From contig NZ_CP029188.1 in NCBI RefSeq assembly GCF_003097515.1, forward strand, positions 6,182,531-6,246,530: DNA of 64,000 nucleotides, given 5' to 3'. Numbering within the stretch: position 1 is the first letter of the stretch; the number at the start of each line of letters is the position of its first letter. The notes beneath the pieces are model-generated. The model was not told the origin of the DNA. It saw nothing but the letters and a program-made list of their open reading frames with translations, and ran no database searches. Source of the DNA: Streptomyces tirandamycinicus (GTDB lineage Bacteria > Actinomycetota > Actinomycetes > Streptomycetales > Streptomycetaceae). Position numbers and translations under genes: made by a program. This document shows positions 1-7,771 of the stretch, piece by piece.

Positions 1-337
1 TCGCCGGGGTGCGCTCGGCGAGCGTCCGCACCCGTGAGTCCGCCGGATGGATGCGCTCGGTGAGCCGGTCGAAGTCCAGGCGGCCCTCGTGGACGATCAC
101 GATCTCGCCGTCCACGACGCAGCGCTCCGGCAGATTGCCCCGCAGGGCCGTCACCAGCTCCGGGAAGTAGCGGGTCAGCGGTTTCCCGGTGCGGCTGCCG
201 ATCACCACCTCGTCGCCGTCCCGATGGACGATCGCACGGAAGCCGTCCCACTTGGCCTCGTACTGCATCCCGGCCGGGATCGTCGCCACGGACTTGGCGA
301 GCATCGGTTTCACGGGCGGCATCACCGGCAGATCCAT
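1..337 (-). CDS. ATP-dependent DNA ligase, N-terminal part (gene runs off the left edge)
   Basis: This is the first 112 codons of an ATP-dependent DNA ligase read on the minus strand from ATG at 337. The adenylation domain is recognisable: motif I EAKWDGFR puts the nucleophilic lysine at residue 29, and a second nucleotide-binding motif (DGEIV) follows about 65 residues later. In this family the lysine is adenylated by ATP and the AMP is passed to the 5-prime phosphate of a nick. The gene diverges from a LigD-type polymerase only 52 bp away, which is the usual arrangement of the bacterial non-homologous end-joining set in actinomycetes, so a role in double-strand break repair is likely. The C-terminal OB-fold lies outside the window. 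Confidence 0.93.
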   Translation of the reverse strand, partial: MDLPVMPPVKPMLAKSVATIPAGMQYEAKWDGFRAIVHRDGDEVVIGSRTGKPLTRYFPELVTALRGNLPERCVVDGEIVIVHEGRLDFDRLTERIHPADSRVRTLAERTPA

Positions 338-389
338 GTGTCGATTGTCCGGTATGCGAGGAATGTCGGCGCGGCCTACGCTGACGGGC

Positions 390-1511
390 ATGGCCGGAGC
401 GGTGGAAGTGGAAGTGGGTGGGCGTACCGTCCGTGTGTCCAACCCGGACAAGATCTACTTCCCCGAACGCGGGTACACCAAATTGGACATGGTCCAGTAC
501 TACCTCGCCGTCGGCGACGGGATCACCCGGGCACTGCGGGACCGGCCCACCACCCTCGAGCGCTACCCCGACGGGGTGACCGGCGAGTCCTTCTTCCAGA
601 AGCGCGCCCCCAAGAACCTGCCCGAGTGGATCCCCACCGCCCACATCACGTTCCCCAGCGGCCGGTCGGCCGACGAGATGTGCCCGACCGAACCCGCGGC
701 GGTGGCCTGGGCCGCCAACCTCGGCGCCGTCACCTTCCACCCGTGGCCGGTCCGCCGGGAGGACACCGACCACCCCGACGAACTGCGCATCGACCTCGAC
801 CCGCAGCCCGGCACCGACTACGCCGATGCCGTCCGCGCCGCCCACGAGCTCCGGGACGTCCTCGACGGGGCCGGGCTGCGCGGCTGGCCCAAGACGTCCG
901 GCGGACGCGGTCTCCATGTGTTCGTCCCCATCGAACCGCGCTGGACGTTCACCCAGGTCCGGCGCGCCGCCATCGCCTGCGGACGGCAACTGGAACGCAG
1001 GATGCCGGACCACGTCACCATCAAGTGGTGGAAGGAGGAACGCGGCGCGCGGATCTTCGTCGACTACAACCAGACCGCCCGCGACCGCACCATCGCCTCC
1101 GCCTACTCCGTACGGCCCCGCCCCCACGCCCCGGTCTCCGCCCCGCTGCGCTGGGAGGAGATCGACGAAGCCGTACCCGAGGACTTCGACATCGTGACGA
1201 TGCGGACGCGCTACGCCGAAGCGGGCGACGTGCACGCCGACATGGACGACCACCGCTTCGGCCTGGAAGGGCTGCTGGAGCTCGCCCGCCGCGACGAGGC
1301 GGAGCACGGGCTGGGCGATCTGCCCTATCCGCCGGAGTACCCGAAGATGCCCGGCGAGCCGAAGCGCGTCCAGCCCAGCCGCGCGAAGAAGGACGCACCG
1401 TCCGGCCGCACCGCCAAGAGGACCGGGCCGGGGCCCGGTAAGGCGAGAGACGGTTCCGGGGAAGGGGCGCCGGGCCAGACGGGGCCGGGCGGGCACGACG
1501 GGACCGGGTAG
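390..1511 (+). CDS. LigD-type NHEJ polymerase/primase domain protein
   Basis: A stand-alone polymerase domain (archaeo-eukaryotic primase fold) as found in LigD, 373 residues. It would fill gaps and add nucleotides or ribonucleotides at broken ends for the ligase encoded divergently next door. Diagnostic stretches are VSNPDKIYFPE near the N-terminus, the metal-binding DLDPQPG (two aspartates), the conserved WPKTSGGRGLHVFVP, and FVDYNQ carrying the third acidic residue. The last about 50 residues are a low-complexity K/G/P/R tail. ATG at 390 is chosen because it starts just before the conserved VEVGGRTV block. There is no Shine-Dalgarno, but a -10-like TACGCT sits 7 nt upstream (377-382), so a leaderless mRNA is likely. 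An in-frame start at 189 would overlap the ligase and is not favoured. Confidence 0.93.
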   Translation: MAGAVEVEVGGRTVRVSNPDKIYFPERGYTKLDMVQYYLAVGDGITRALRDRPTTLERYPDGVTGESFFQKRAPKNLPEWIPTAHITFPSGRSADEMCPTEPAAVAWAANLGAVTFHPWPVRREDTDHPDELRIDLDPQPGTDYADAVRAAHELRDVLDGAGLRGWPKTSGGRGLHVFVPIEPRWTFTQVRRAAIACGRQLERRMPDHVTIKWWKEERGARIFVDYNQTARDRTIASAYSVRPRPHAPVSAPLRWEEIDEAVPEDFDIVTMRTRYAEAGDVHADMDDHRFGLEGLLELARRDEAEHGLGDLPYPPEYPKMPGEPKRVQPSRAKKDAPSGRTAKRTGPGPGKARDGSGEGAPGQTGPGGHDGTG

Positions 1512-1890
1512 CGCGGGACCGGGCGAGGGGCCTCCACCGGGGAGCCGCTGAACCGGAGGGGCGGACTGGCGGGCACGCGGGCGCCCCACCGCCGGGCGGG
1601 GGTTCTCCGGGGCCCGTGCGCCCACGGGAAGCGCCGGAACACACCGCCGTCGGCGCACCGTTGCCCGGCGTGTGGGGTGCGGGGTGCGGGGTGTGGGGTG
1701 CGGGGTGCGGGGTCGGTGTGGGCGTCGGTGGCGGTGCCATAGGGCGTCGGCGTCGGCGGCGGCGGTCCGGCGGTCGTGCGGCTCACGGGCCCTGGCCGTG
1801 GATGACGACTTCGCTTTCGCAGTCCTGGGCCATCAGGCCTTCTCCAGATGGATACCGCATTCGCACGGCGACCCGGTGAGCGGGGCGGCA
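1512..1890. repeat. Gene-free gap with a G-rich 21-bp tandem repeat
   Basis: No convincing gene is seen in these 379 bp. Positions 1670-1711 hold two exact copies of a 21-bp unit built from the 7-mer GGGGTGC. An open frame continues through the right half into the DUF1214 gene, but its residues resemble nothing and it crosses the repeat. Confidence 0.7.
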
Positions 1891-2778
1891 ATGCAGGAGT
1901 ACAGCGATGGCCGGAACACGGTCGCCAGGGCTGAGCAATTCCGGCGAAACCTGCGCATGGCCACCCTGTCCGACTATGTGGCTAACCCGGACGCGGGGCA
2001 AACTCATGTCGTGCCCGAGGCGACGTTCGGCATCCGCTACAAGGTGGTCGCCGACAACATGGTCGCCCGAGCCCCGGTCGCCTTCCTGCGCCAACTCCAG
2101 ACAGCCGTGAACGATCCGGAGACGGCCCCGCTGACCCGGCAGGACAAGGCAGTCGCCGAGGAGTTCGACAAGATCTTCGGAAAGGGCCGGAACCTGCCCT
2201 CCGAACTGCGCGACCAGTTTGCGCGCGGTGTCCGGCAGGGACACGCCCGGATCATCAGGAATTACCTCGGCCACACCACCGAGAACAACTGGGTGAACTT
2301 CCGCAACATCGGAAACTGGTCCGCCAGGGACTATCTGGACCGTTCCTCCATTGCGGAGTTTCTGCAATGGGGCAACAGTCTCCCCACCGCGGCCTACTGG
2401 CACACCTTCAAGGATACGTCCGGAACGGCGCTGAACGGTTCCTCCAAGGGGTACGTGCTCACCTTCCCTGCCGGAAAGCTCCCGGAGACCAGCCGGTTCT
2501 GGTCACTGACGGCGTACACCCCGCACGCCGTGACCCTCATTCCCAACGCGGCCGACACCTACGCGGTGGCGAGTTACACCCCGGGCCTGAAGAAGAACCC
2601 GGACGGGTCGCTGTCGATCTACCTGTCCCGCACTCGGCCGACCGGCGTCAACCCGGAGAACTGGATACCCGTGGGAAACGGCGAGTTCAACGTCATGCTG
2701 CGCGCGTACGGGCCGCAGGGAGGCACGCTCAGCGGCAGCTACGTGCCACCGGGCATCACCCCGCTGACCGGATCCTGA
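1891..2778 (+). CDS. DUF1214 domain protein, apparently lacking the DUF1254 half
   Basis: The C-terminal two thirds match the DUF1214 fold: RFWSLTAYTPHAVTLIPN, a YLSRTRPTG stretch, and NWIPVGNGEFNVMLRAYGP near the end. Family members usually carry a DUF1254 domain in front and run to 400-480 residues; this one has 295, so the N-terminal domain is missing or was never part of this version. The biochemical role of the family is unknown. ATG at 1891 is a guess; GTG 1798 and ATG 1957 are in frame. Codons such as CAA, CGA, TAT, GCT and ACT are more frequent than in neighbouring genes, which hints at transfer or decay. Its stop codon lies inside a hairpin shared with the convergent lipoprotein gene. 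Confidence 0.72.
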   Translation: MQEYSDGRNTVARAEQFRRNLRMATLSDYVANPDAGQTHVVPEATFGIRYKVVADNMVARAPVAFLRQLQTAVNDPETAPLTRQDKAVAEEFDKIFGKGRNLPSELRDQFARGVRQGHARIIRNYLGHTTENNWVNFRNIGNWSARDYLDRSSIAEFLQWGNSLPTAAYWHTFKDTSGTALNGSSKGYVLTFPAGKLPETSRFWSLTAYTPHAVTLIPNAADTYAVASYTPGLKKNPDGSLSIYLSRTRPTGVNPENWIPVGNGEFNVMLRAYGPQGGTLSGSYVPPGITPLTGS

Positions 2779-2819
2779 GGCGGCGGGAGCCGGCCCAGGC
2801 CGGCGAGGAGCCGCCTCAG
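2775..2819. terminator. Bidirectional hairpin between convergent genes
   Basis: A perfect 10-bp stem (CTGAGGCGGC with GCCGCCTCAG) encloses a second inner stem GCCGGCC-CA-GGCCGGC. The outer arms contain the TGA stops of both convergent genes. There is no T run, as is common for streptomycete terminators. Being symmetrical it could act in both directions. Confidence 0.75.
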
Positions 2820-3340
2820 CGGCCGTAGTTCGCACGGCACATGGCGACGAAGGCCGGGTCCGCCACGCCCTCCGAGAACCTGCACAGGTCGCCCATGCCG
2901 TAGTCCGTCCGCGTCCGGGGCGCGCGGGCGGCGGGGTGCTTCCCGTGCCCGTGCGGCAGCGCGGCCTTCTCCGCCGAGGCCGTGTCGCGCCGCTCGCGTG
3001 CCCGCCGCTGCGGTGCGGCCACCTGCCCGTCATGCGCCCCTGGGTTTTCCGCCCGGCCGGGCTCGGGCGCCCCGCCCGGCCGGCCGTCGTCCGCCTCAAC
3101 TGCGCCGGCAGTCCGGGGCCGCGGCGACTTCTCCGGCCCCGTGGACGCGAGTTCGCCGCGGGCCGGCGCCTGCTCGGCCCGGCGTTCCGGGCCGGCGGGC
3201 GACGGAGACGGGGCACCCGCGGGCCCGATGCCGGGCGCGGGGGGCCGCGGCGTCGCGGGCACGGAGACGCAGCCGGTCGCGCTGAGACCGGTCGCGGTGA
3301 GGAGTACGGCGAGGGTGAGGGGCCTGATCCGGGGGTGCAT
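2816..3340 (-). CDS. Small secreted lipoprotein of unknown function
   Basis: A 174-residue protein with a clear lipoprotein signal: positively charged start, hydrophobic LTLAVLL stretch and the lipobox LSATGC, so Cys23 should be lipidated and the protein anchored outside the membrane. The middle (about 30-130) is Pro/Ala/Arg-rich low complexity. Only the last about 25 residues look structured (GDLCRFSEGVADPAFVAMC) with two cysteines that could form a disulfide. I do not recognise the family. Start ATG at 3340 is set by the signal peptide. The gene converges on the DUF1214 gene and shares its terminator. Confidence 0.72.
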   Translation of the reverse strand: MHPRIRPLTLAVLLTATGLSATGCVSVPATPRPPAPGIGPAGAPSPSPAGPERRAEQAPARGELASTGPEKSPRPRTAGAVEADDGRPGGAPEPGRAENPGAHDGQVAAPQRRARERRDTASAEKAALPHGHGKHPAARAPRTRTDYGMGDLCRFSEGVADPAFVAMCRANYGR

Positions 3341-4046
3341 TCGCCCACCCTGCCGCAGCGCGTGGCCCCTGCGCGGTGGGCACACGGCCGGACCACCGGC
3401 ACGAGTGACCGCAAGGGACGGAGGGCGACGCCGGCGGGCAGCCGGGAGCCCGGACGGCGACGGGTGGCCGGACGGCGAGGGGTGGCCGGGGACCCCGCGG
3501 ACGCGCTGCGGTGGTGGGGCAGTGTCTCGCGGATCCCGGAGCACCGCACGGCGAAGTCCACCCAGTCCGGCCCTTTCCGGTACGCCCCGAACGGCCGGGG
3601 AGGGGCATAGCGCGGCCGTGCCGTGCCCGGTCCGCCGCCGCGGCAGGCGACGCGGCGCCCCGCCACACGCCCGCGTGCCCCGGGCGCGGTGCCCGCAGGC
3701 CCGTACCGGGAGGTGCGAGCGGGACGTGTGGCGGCGGCCGTCCCCGCGTGCGGGGGACCGGCACCGGGAGCACACTCGGTGGGGTCGGCACCACACGCAC
3801 GAGGGGGGTGGGGCGCGACGACGGGCCCCGGCATCCCGAAACCCGCGAAACCCGCGAGATCCGTCGAGTTCCCCCGAACTCCCCCGAACTCCGTCGATAC
3901 CCCCAAGACCTGCAAGACCTGCAAGACCTGCGCGACATGTGAGTTCCCCGAGACCCGCGAGACCGCCGGACCGGTGAGACCCCCCGCGACGTTTCGCGAT
4001 GCCCCGCGCCGGGACCGTCCGGCCACCCGGGAAGGAGCGATGTCCC
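3341..4046. repeat. 700-bp gene-free gap with several short tandem repeats
   Basis: No gene is supported here. Two 18-19-bp near-repeats (GGACGGCGACGGGTGGCC and its variant) lie at 3452-3490. A lower-GC patch at 3836-3931 strings together CGAAACCCG x2, CCCCCGAACT x2 and AAGACCTGC x3 (3905-3931), three unrelated 9-10-bp repeats in under 100 bp. Confidence 0.65.
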
Positions 4047-4862
4047 ATGCTCACCACCCGCTATCTCACCGGCTCCCCGAACTGGCTCGATCTGGCCACC
4101 CCCGACCTCTCCGGCGCGGCGTCGTTCTACGGCGGACTGTTCGGCTGGACGTTCCGTGCCGCGGGCCCGGGGGCGGGCGGCTACGGCATGTTCGAACTGG
4201 ACGGGAGGACCGCGGCCGGCGGCATGGCCGTGCCTCCCGAGCAGGGCGCGCCCGGCTGGACCCTCTACTTCCAGTCGGCCAGCGCCGACGACACCGCCGA
4301 ACGGGTGAGGAACCTCGGCGGCTCGGTCACCTACGAACCGGCGGACGTGTGGGACCTCGGCCGCATGGCACACTTCACCGACCCGGCGGGAGTGGGCTTC
4401 GCCACCTGGCAGCCGCGCACCAACAAGGGCCTTGACGTCGTGAACGAGACGGGCTCGCTGTGCTGGGCCGAGCTCTGGACCCCGGACCCGGGCGCGGCCC
4501 TCGGGTTCTACCGTTCCGTCTTCGGCTGGGACGAGTTCGCCGTGCCCGTCCCCGGCGGTGACACGTACGTGACCGTGAACCCGGCCGGCGCCGGCGAGGA
4601 CGCCATGTTCGCCGGTCTCGTCGCCCTGGAGACCGACCCGGTGGAGGCCGCCGGAGGACCGTACTGGCTGCCCTACTTCGAGGTCACCGACACCGACGCG
4701 ACCGCGGCCGAGGCGGAGGAACTCGGCGGTACGGTCCGGACACGGCCGATCGACCTCGAGGATGTGGGCCGCATCGCCAAACTCGCCGACCCGTACGGAG
4801 CCCGATTCGCGGTGATCGAGACGTCGGTACGGAGCGTGGGCGGGGCGGCGAGCGCGGCGTGA
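4047..4862 (+). CDS. Two-domain VOC (glyoxalase/bleomycin-resistance fold) protein
   Basis: A 271-residue protein made of two VOC modules, about residues 10-120 and 138-260, each with the SxxFYxxLFGW-type opening (ASFYGGLFGW and LGFYRSVFGW) and the closing DPxGxxFAxW/IE strand. This tandem form is common in Streptomyces and is often annotated as a hydroxylase or glyoxalase; substrate and activity are unknown. ATG at 4047 has GAAGGAG 9 nt upstream. An overlapping ATG at 4040 is out of frame. The gene stands alone, upstream of the WhiB-like gene in the same direction. Confidence 0.9.
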   Translation: MLTTRYLTGSPNWLDLATPDLSGAASFYGGLFGWTFRAAGPGAGGYGMFELDGRTAAGGMAVPPEQGAPGWTLYFQSASADDTAERVRNLGGSVTYEPADVWDLGRMAHFTDPAGVGFATWQPRTNKGLDVVNETGSLCWAELWTPDPGAALGFYRSVFGWDEFAVPVPGGDTYVTVNPAGAGEDAMFAGLVALETDPVEAAGGPYWLPYFEVTDTDATAAEAEELGGTVRTRPIDLEDVGRIAKLADPYGARFAVIETSVRSVGGAASAA

Positions 4863-4964
4863 ACACGCCGTCCGGGCGTCGCGAACGGGTCCGCGGCCGG
4901 CCGGAACACCCATGTTGAGCGTTCATTGACATACCGTTTAGCACCACGGGGCACCCTGTGCACC

Positions 4965-5231
4965 ATGTCCATGAACAGCACCGTTCCGGCGCCCGACGGC
5001 GCACTCTCCTGGCAGGAATCCGCCCTGTGCGCCCAGGTCGGCCCCGAGTTCTTCTTCCCGGCCCCCGGCTCGTCCACCCGCGAGGCGAAGGAACTGTGCG
5101 GCGCCTGCGAGGGCCGTATGGCGTGCCTGGAGTACGCGCTCGCCAACGACGAGCGCTTCGGTGTCTGGGGCGGCCTCTCGGAGAAGGAGCGCGGCAGGCT
5201 GCGGCGCTCGCGGATCCAGCGGCGCGGGTAG
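4965..5231 (+). CDS. WhiB-like iron-sulfur transcription factor
   Basis: An 88-residue Wbl protein. The four cluster-binding cysteines are C22, C45, C48 and C54 (C-x22-C-x2-C-x5-C), followed by the Wbl turn GVWGGLSEKE (66-75) and a basic C-terminal tail RGRLRRSRIQRR that would contact DNA. Such proteins hold a 4Fe-4S cluster and usually work with the principal sigma factor. The sequence is closer to WhiB than to WblA or WblE; by position it could be wblH, but that is recall, not proof. Upstream, TTGAGC (4915-4920), 18 bp and TAGCAC (4939-4944) make a weak promoter; there is no clear Shine-Dalgarno before ATG 4965. Confidence 0.93.
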   Translation: MSMNSTVPAPDGALSWQESALCAQVGPEFFFPAPGSSTREAKELCGACEGRMACLEYALANDERFGVWGGLSEKERGRLRRSRIQRRG

Positions 5232-5240
5232 GGCTGTCGC

Positions 5241-5271
5241 GGGTGCGGGTGCGGGTGCGGGTGCGGGTGCG
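5241..5271. repeat. GGTGCG hexamer repeat after the WhiB-like gene
   Basis: Five head-to-tail copies of a 6-bp unit GGTGCG. A small inverted repeat CTGACG-GTC-CGTCAG at 5315-5329 follows and overlaps the stop of the convergent chitosanase, so it may help end both transcripts. Confidence 0.7.
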
Positions 5272-5325
5272 TTCCCCGCGGACGTGGGCGCCCGCCGCCG
5301 GGGGAGCCGATCGTCTGACGGTCCG

Positions 5326-6252
5326 TCAGGAGGGCGGGATGCGGAAGGTCTCCCCGTACATCCGCCACTGCAGCGGTGCCGTGAGCCCCATGTTCCCCTT
5401 GCGCAGGAACACCCGCTGCGTCGTGTCGATGCGCGAGGTGTCGCGCTGGGCGGGGCCCGTCCGGCTTCGCATGGCCGAACGACTCTCGTCGAGGAAGACG
5501 TTCAGGTACCTCTTCTCCGCACCGCCCTCCGCGGCCGTCCTGGCCTTCTTCATGGCCGCCTGGCGGATGCCGTAGAAGCCGTCGGGGGCGAGTCCCGGGC
5601 CGTGCAGCAGCATCGCGTCGTAGTAGATGAACTGGCCCAGCGTGCCGAGGCCGTCCATCTTCGCCAGCCGGACGGCGGGGTCGAAGTAGATGCGGTCGCG
5701 CGCGGCGTCCTGCGCGGCGCGGAAGGCGGGCTTCGCGGCCTCCGCCTCCCACGCGTCGGTGAAACCGGGGTCCAGCCCGTCGTGCGAGTCGGTGCCGTCC
5801 ACCTCCCTGAGGGCGGGGAGGTACCGGGCCAGCCCGTTGTCCGGGTGCTCGGCGGTGTACGACTCGACGAGCTGCAGCATGTCGTTCGTCCCGGAGCAGA
5901 AGCCGATGATTCCGGCGGTGTAGCCGTTGCCGTCGCCCAGGTCCTCGATGGCGCCGTACCGGCCGCGCCAGTTCAGGGTGGAGTGCTCGGCGGTGGACAC
6001 GAGCTGGGCGGCGATCTCCTTCTTGGCGGGGTCCGCGAGTCCCGCGGGCATCCTCGCGATCCTGGCCTCCAGAGCCTGCCGCTCGGAGGCCGTGCCCGAA
6101 GTCAGCGGGTTCTGCACGGGGGCGGCTGTCTTCCGGCCTTCACGCGGCCGGTCGGCGAGTGGGATCTCCTCCTCGCCGCCGACGCCGAGGATCATGGACA
6201 CGGCTATGGCCACCGGGGCGGCTATGAGGATGATGCGGGTCGCGGGTTTCAC
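5326..6252 (-). CDS. GH46 chitosanase, secreted
   Basis: A 308-residue glycoside hydrolase family 46 protein that should cut chitosan between glucosamine units. The catalytic region STAEHSTLNWRGRYG...IEDLGDGNGYT is intact: Glu89 is the expected acid and Asp107, 18 residues later, the expected base, the same spacing as E22/D40 of the Streptomyces N174 enzyme. The N-terminus has a hydrophobic segment (residues 7-24), so the protein is exported or membrane-anchored, with a linker rich in charged residues to about 45. GTG at 6252 is preferred because GGGCGG lies just upstream; an upstream ATG at 6312 would add 20 unrelated residues. The gene is monocistronic. Confidence 0.92.
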   Translation of the reverse strand: MKPATRIILIAAPVAIAVSMILGVGGEEEIPLADRPREGRKTAAPVQNPLTSGTASERQALEARIARMPAGLADPAKKEIAAQLVSTAEHSTLNWRGRYGAIEDLGDGNGYTAGIIGFCSGTNDMLQLVESYTAEHPDNGLARYLPALREVDGTDSHDGLDPGFTDAWEAEAAKPAFRAAQDAARDRIYFDPAVRLAKMDGLGTLGQFIYYDAMLLHGPGLAPDGFYGIRQAAMKKARTAAEGGAEKRYLNVFLDESRSAMRSRTGPAQRDTSRIDTTQRVFLRKGNMGLTAPLQWRMYGETFRIPPS

Positions 6253-6610
6253 GCCGCCCAGATTACGGTGCGCGCCCCGCCCGCCCGGCGCCCGTCCCGC
6301 TGAACACGGCATTCCGGGCGGACGAAGGCGGGCGAAGCCGGTCGGCGGAGGTCGGTGGCGGGCGGCGGCAGGCGGTGGAGGGCGGTGGAGGGCGGCGGAG
6401 GGCGAAGGCTACTGGCCGTCGCCCACCCGGCCGGCGAGCGAACGCGCGGCGGGGCAGCCCGCCACCGCACGTCCGCGTGCGGGCGGCTCCATCGGGCGGC
6501 AGCCGCCCCCGCACGAGACGGGGCGGCCCGCCAGGGGCCCGCCGGTGTGCCGCCGCGGGTGCCCCGGCCGGTGGGTTGCCCGCCGGTGTCCCGGCGGGCA
6601 ACGTGCCGGG
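6253..6610. other. Intergenic region with a 10-bp repeat and hairpins
   Basis: No gene seen. GGCGGTGGAG repeats three times at 6371-6400 with slight change. Hairpins: CCGCACG-TCCG-CGTGCGG at 6464-6481 and the strong one listed at 6575-6602. Confidence 0.6.
6575..6602 (-). terminator. Terminator of the acyl-ACP desaturase gene
   Basis: A perfect 12-bp stem GTTGCCCGCCGG / CCGGCGGGCAAC with a 4-base loop, beginning 8 bp after the desaturase stop codon on the minus strand. No T run follows. Confidence 0.8.
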
Positions 6611-7585
6611 TCAGCCCTTCGCGCGGGCGGCCTGCCGGGCCCTGCGGGCCGCGAGCCTCTCGTCGAACTTGGCGGCCTCGGTGTCCAGTCCGCCCATGTA
6701 CAGCCCCAGTTCCTCCTGGGCCTTCATGCCCTCGGGGCCGAGCCCGTCGATGTCCATCACCTTCAGGAAGCGCAGCACCGGCTGCAGCACGTCGTCGTGG
6801 TGGATCCGCAGGTTGTAGATCTCACCGATCGCCATCTGCGCCGCCGCGCGCTCGAATCCCGGTATCCCGTGCCCGGGCATCCGGAAGTTCACCACGACGT
6901 CCCGCACCGCCTGCATGGTCAGGTCCGGCGCGATCTGGAAGGCCGCGCCGAGCAGGTTCCGGTAGAAGATCATGTGCAGGTTCTCGTCGGTGGCGATGCG
7001 CGCGAGCATCCGGTCGCAGACGGGGTCGCCCGACTGGTGGCCGGTGTTGCGGTGCGAGATGCGGGTGGCGAGCTCCTGGAAGGCGACGTACGCGACGGAG
7101 TGCAGCATCGAGTGGCGGTTGTCGGACTCGAAGCCCTCCGACATGTGCGCCATGCGGAACTGCTCCAGCTTGTCCGGGTCCACGGCTCGTGAGGTCAGCA
7201 GGTAGTCGCGCATCACGATCCCGTGCCGGCCCTCCTCCGCGGTCCACCGGTGCACCCAGGTGCCCCAGGCGCCGTCGCGGCCGAAGAGGCTCGCGATCTC
7301 GTGGTGGTAGCTGGGCAGATTGTCCTCGGTCAGCAGATTGACGACGAGGGCGGTCTTGCCGATGTCGGTGACCTTGGACTGGCCGGGCTCCCAGGCCTCG
7401 CCGTCCTCGAAGAGGCCGGGGAAGTTCCGGCCGTCCGTCCACGGCACGTACTCGTGGGGCATCCAGTCCTTGGCGACCTTGAGGTGGCGGTTGAGCTCCT
7501 TCTCCACGACCTCCTCCAGCGCGTACAGCAGCCGGGCGTCGGTCCACGCTTCCGAACTGCCGAGGTGGGGAGAGGTGATCGTCAC
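6611..7585 (-). CDS. Acyl-[acyl-carrier-protein] desaturase (ferritin-like di-iron)
   Basis: A 324-residue soluble fatty acid desaturase of the plant stearoyl-ACP type. The di-iron ligands are visible as EDNLPSYH (first helix), WTAEEGRHG (second, ExxH), and DENLHMIF (ExxH-like last helix). It would introduce a double bond into an ACP-bound acyl chain using O2 and reduced ferredoxin, adjusting membrane fluidity. ATG at 7585 is fixed by the conserved N-terminal helix LLYALEEVVEKELNRHL. The promoter upstream overlaps repeated CGTAGGTTA elements (separate entry), suggesting repression by a lipid-responsive regulator not encoded here. A strong hairpin follows the gene. Confidence 0.95.
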   Translation of the reverse strand: MTITSPHLGSSEAWTDARLLYALEEVVEKELNRHLKVAKDWMPHEYVPWTDGRNFPGLFEDGEAWEPGQSKVTDIGKTALVVNLLTEDNLPSYHHEIASLFGRDGAWGTWVHRWTAEEGRHGIVMRDYLLTSRAVDPDKLEQFRMAHMSEGFESDNRHSMLHSVAYVAFQELATRISHRNTGHQSGDPVCDRMLARIATDENLHMIFYRNLLGAAFQIAPDLTMQAVRDVVVNFRMPGHGIPGFERAAAQMAIGEIYNLRIHHDDVLQPVLRFLKVMDIDGLGPEGMKAQEELGLYMGGLDTEAAKFDERLAARRARQAARAKG

Positions 7586-7682
7586 GGGGGCTCCTGGGGG
7601 GACGGATGGGACAAGGGCGTCGGCGAGCGGAACGCACGACCGACGACGGCGAGGTGCCGGCCGGATCGCGGCGCGCGTTCTA

Positions 7683-7740
7683 CCTACGGCCTCGTAGGTT
7701 ACGAAACCGTAGGTTAAAGGCGCGATAAGCCATCGTCCAA
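7683..7740 (-). promoter_or_regulatory. Promoter with repeated CGTAGGTTA operator for the desaturase
   Basis: On the minus strand TTGGAC (7735-7740), an 18-bp spacer and TAACCT (7711-7716) form a good sigma-70-type promoter. CGTAGGTTA occurs twice as a direct repeat (7693-7701, 7708-7716), the second copy covering the -10, and CCTACG-GCCT-CGTAGG (7683-7698) adds an inverted repeat just downstream. This layout fits a dimeric repressor, for example of the TetR family. Confidence 0.55.
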
Positions 7741-7771
7741 GCGCGCGGCCGTCATGTCCCCATGCGCTCTG

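Noticed and set aside
3341..4046. Overlapping open frames on both strands
   Set aside because: No motif, no ribosome-binding site, and they cross short tandem repeats.
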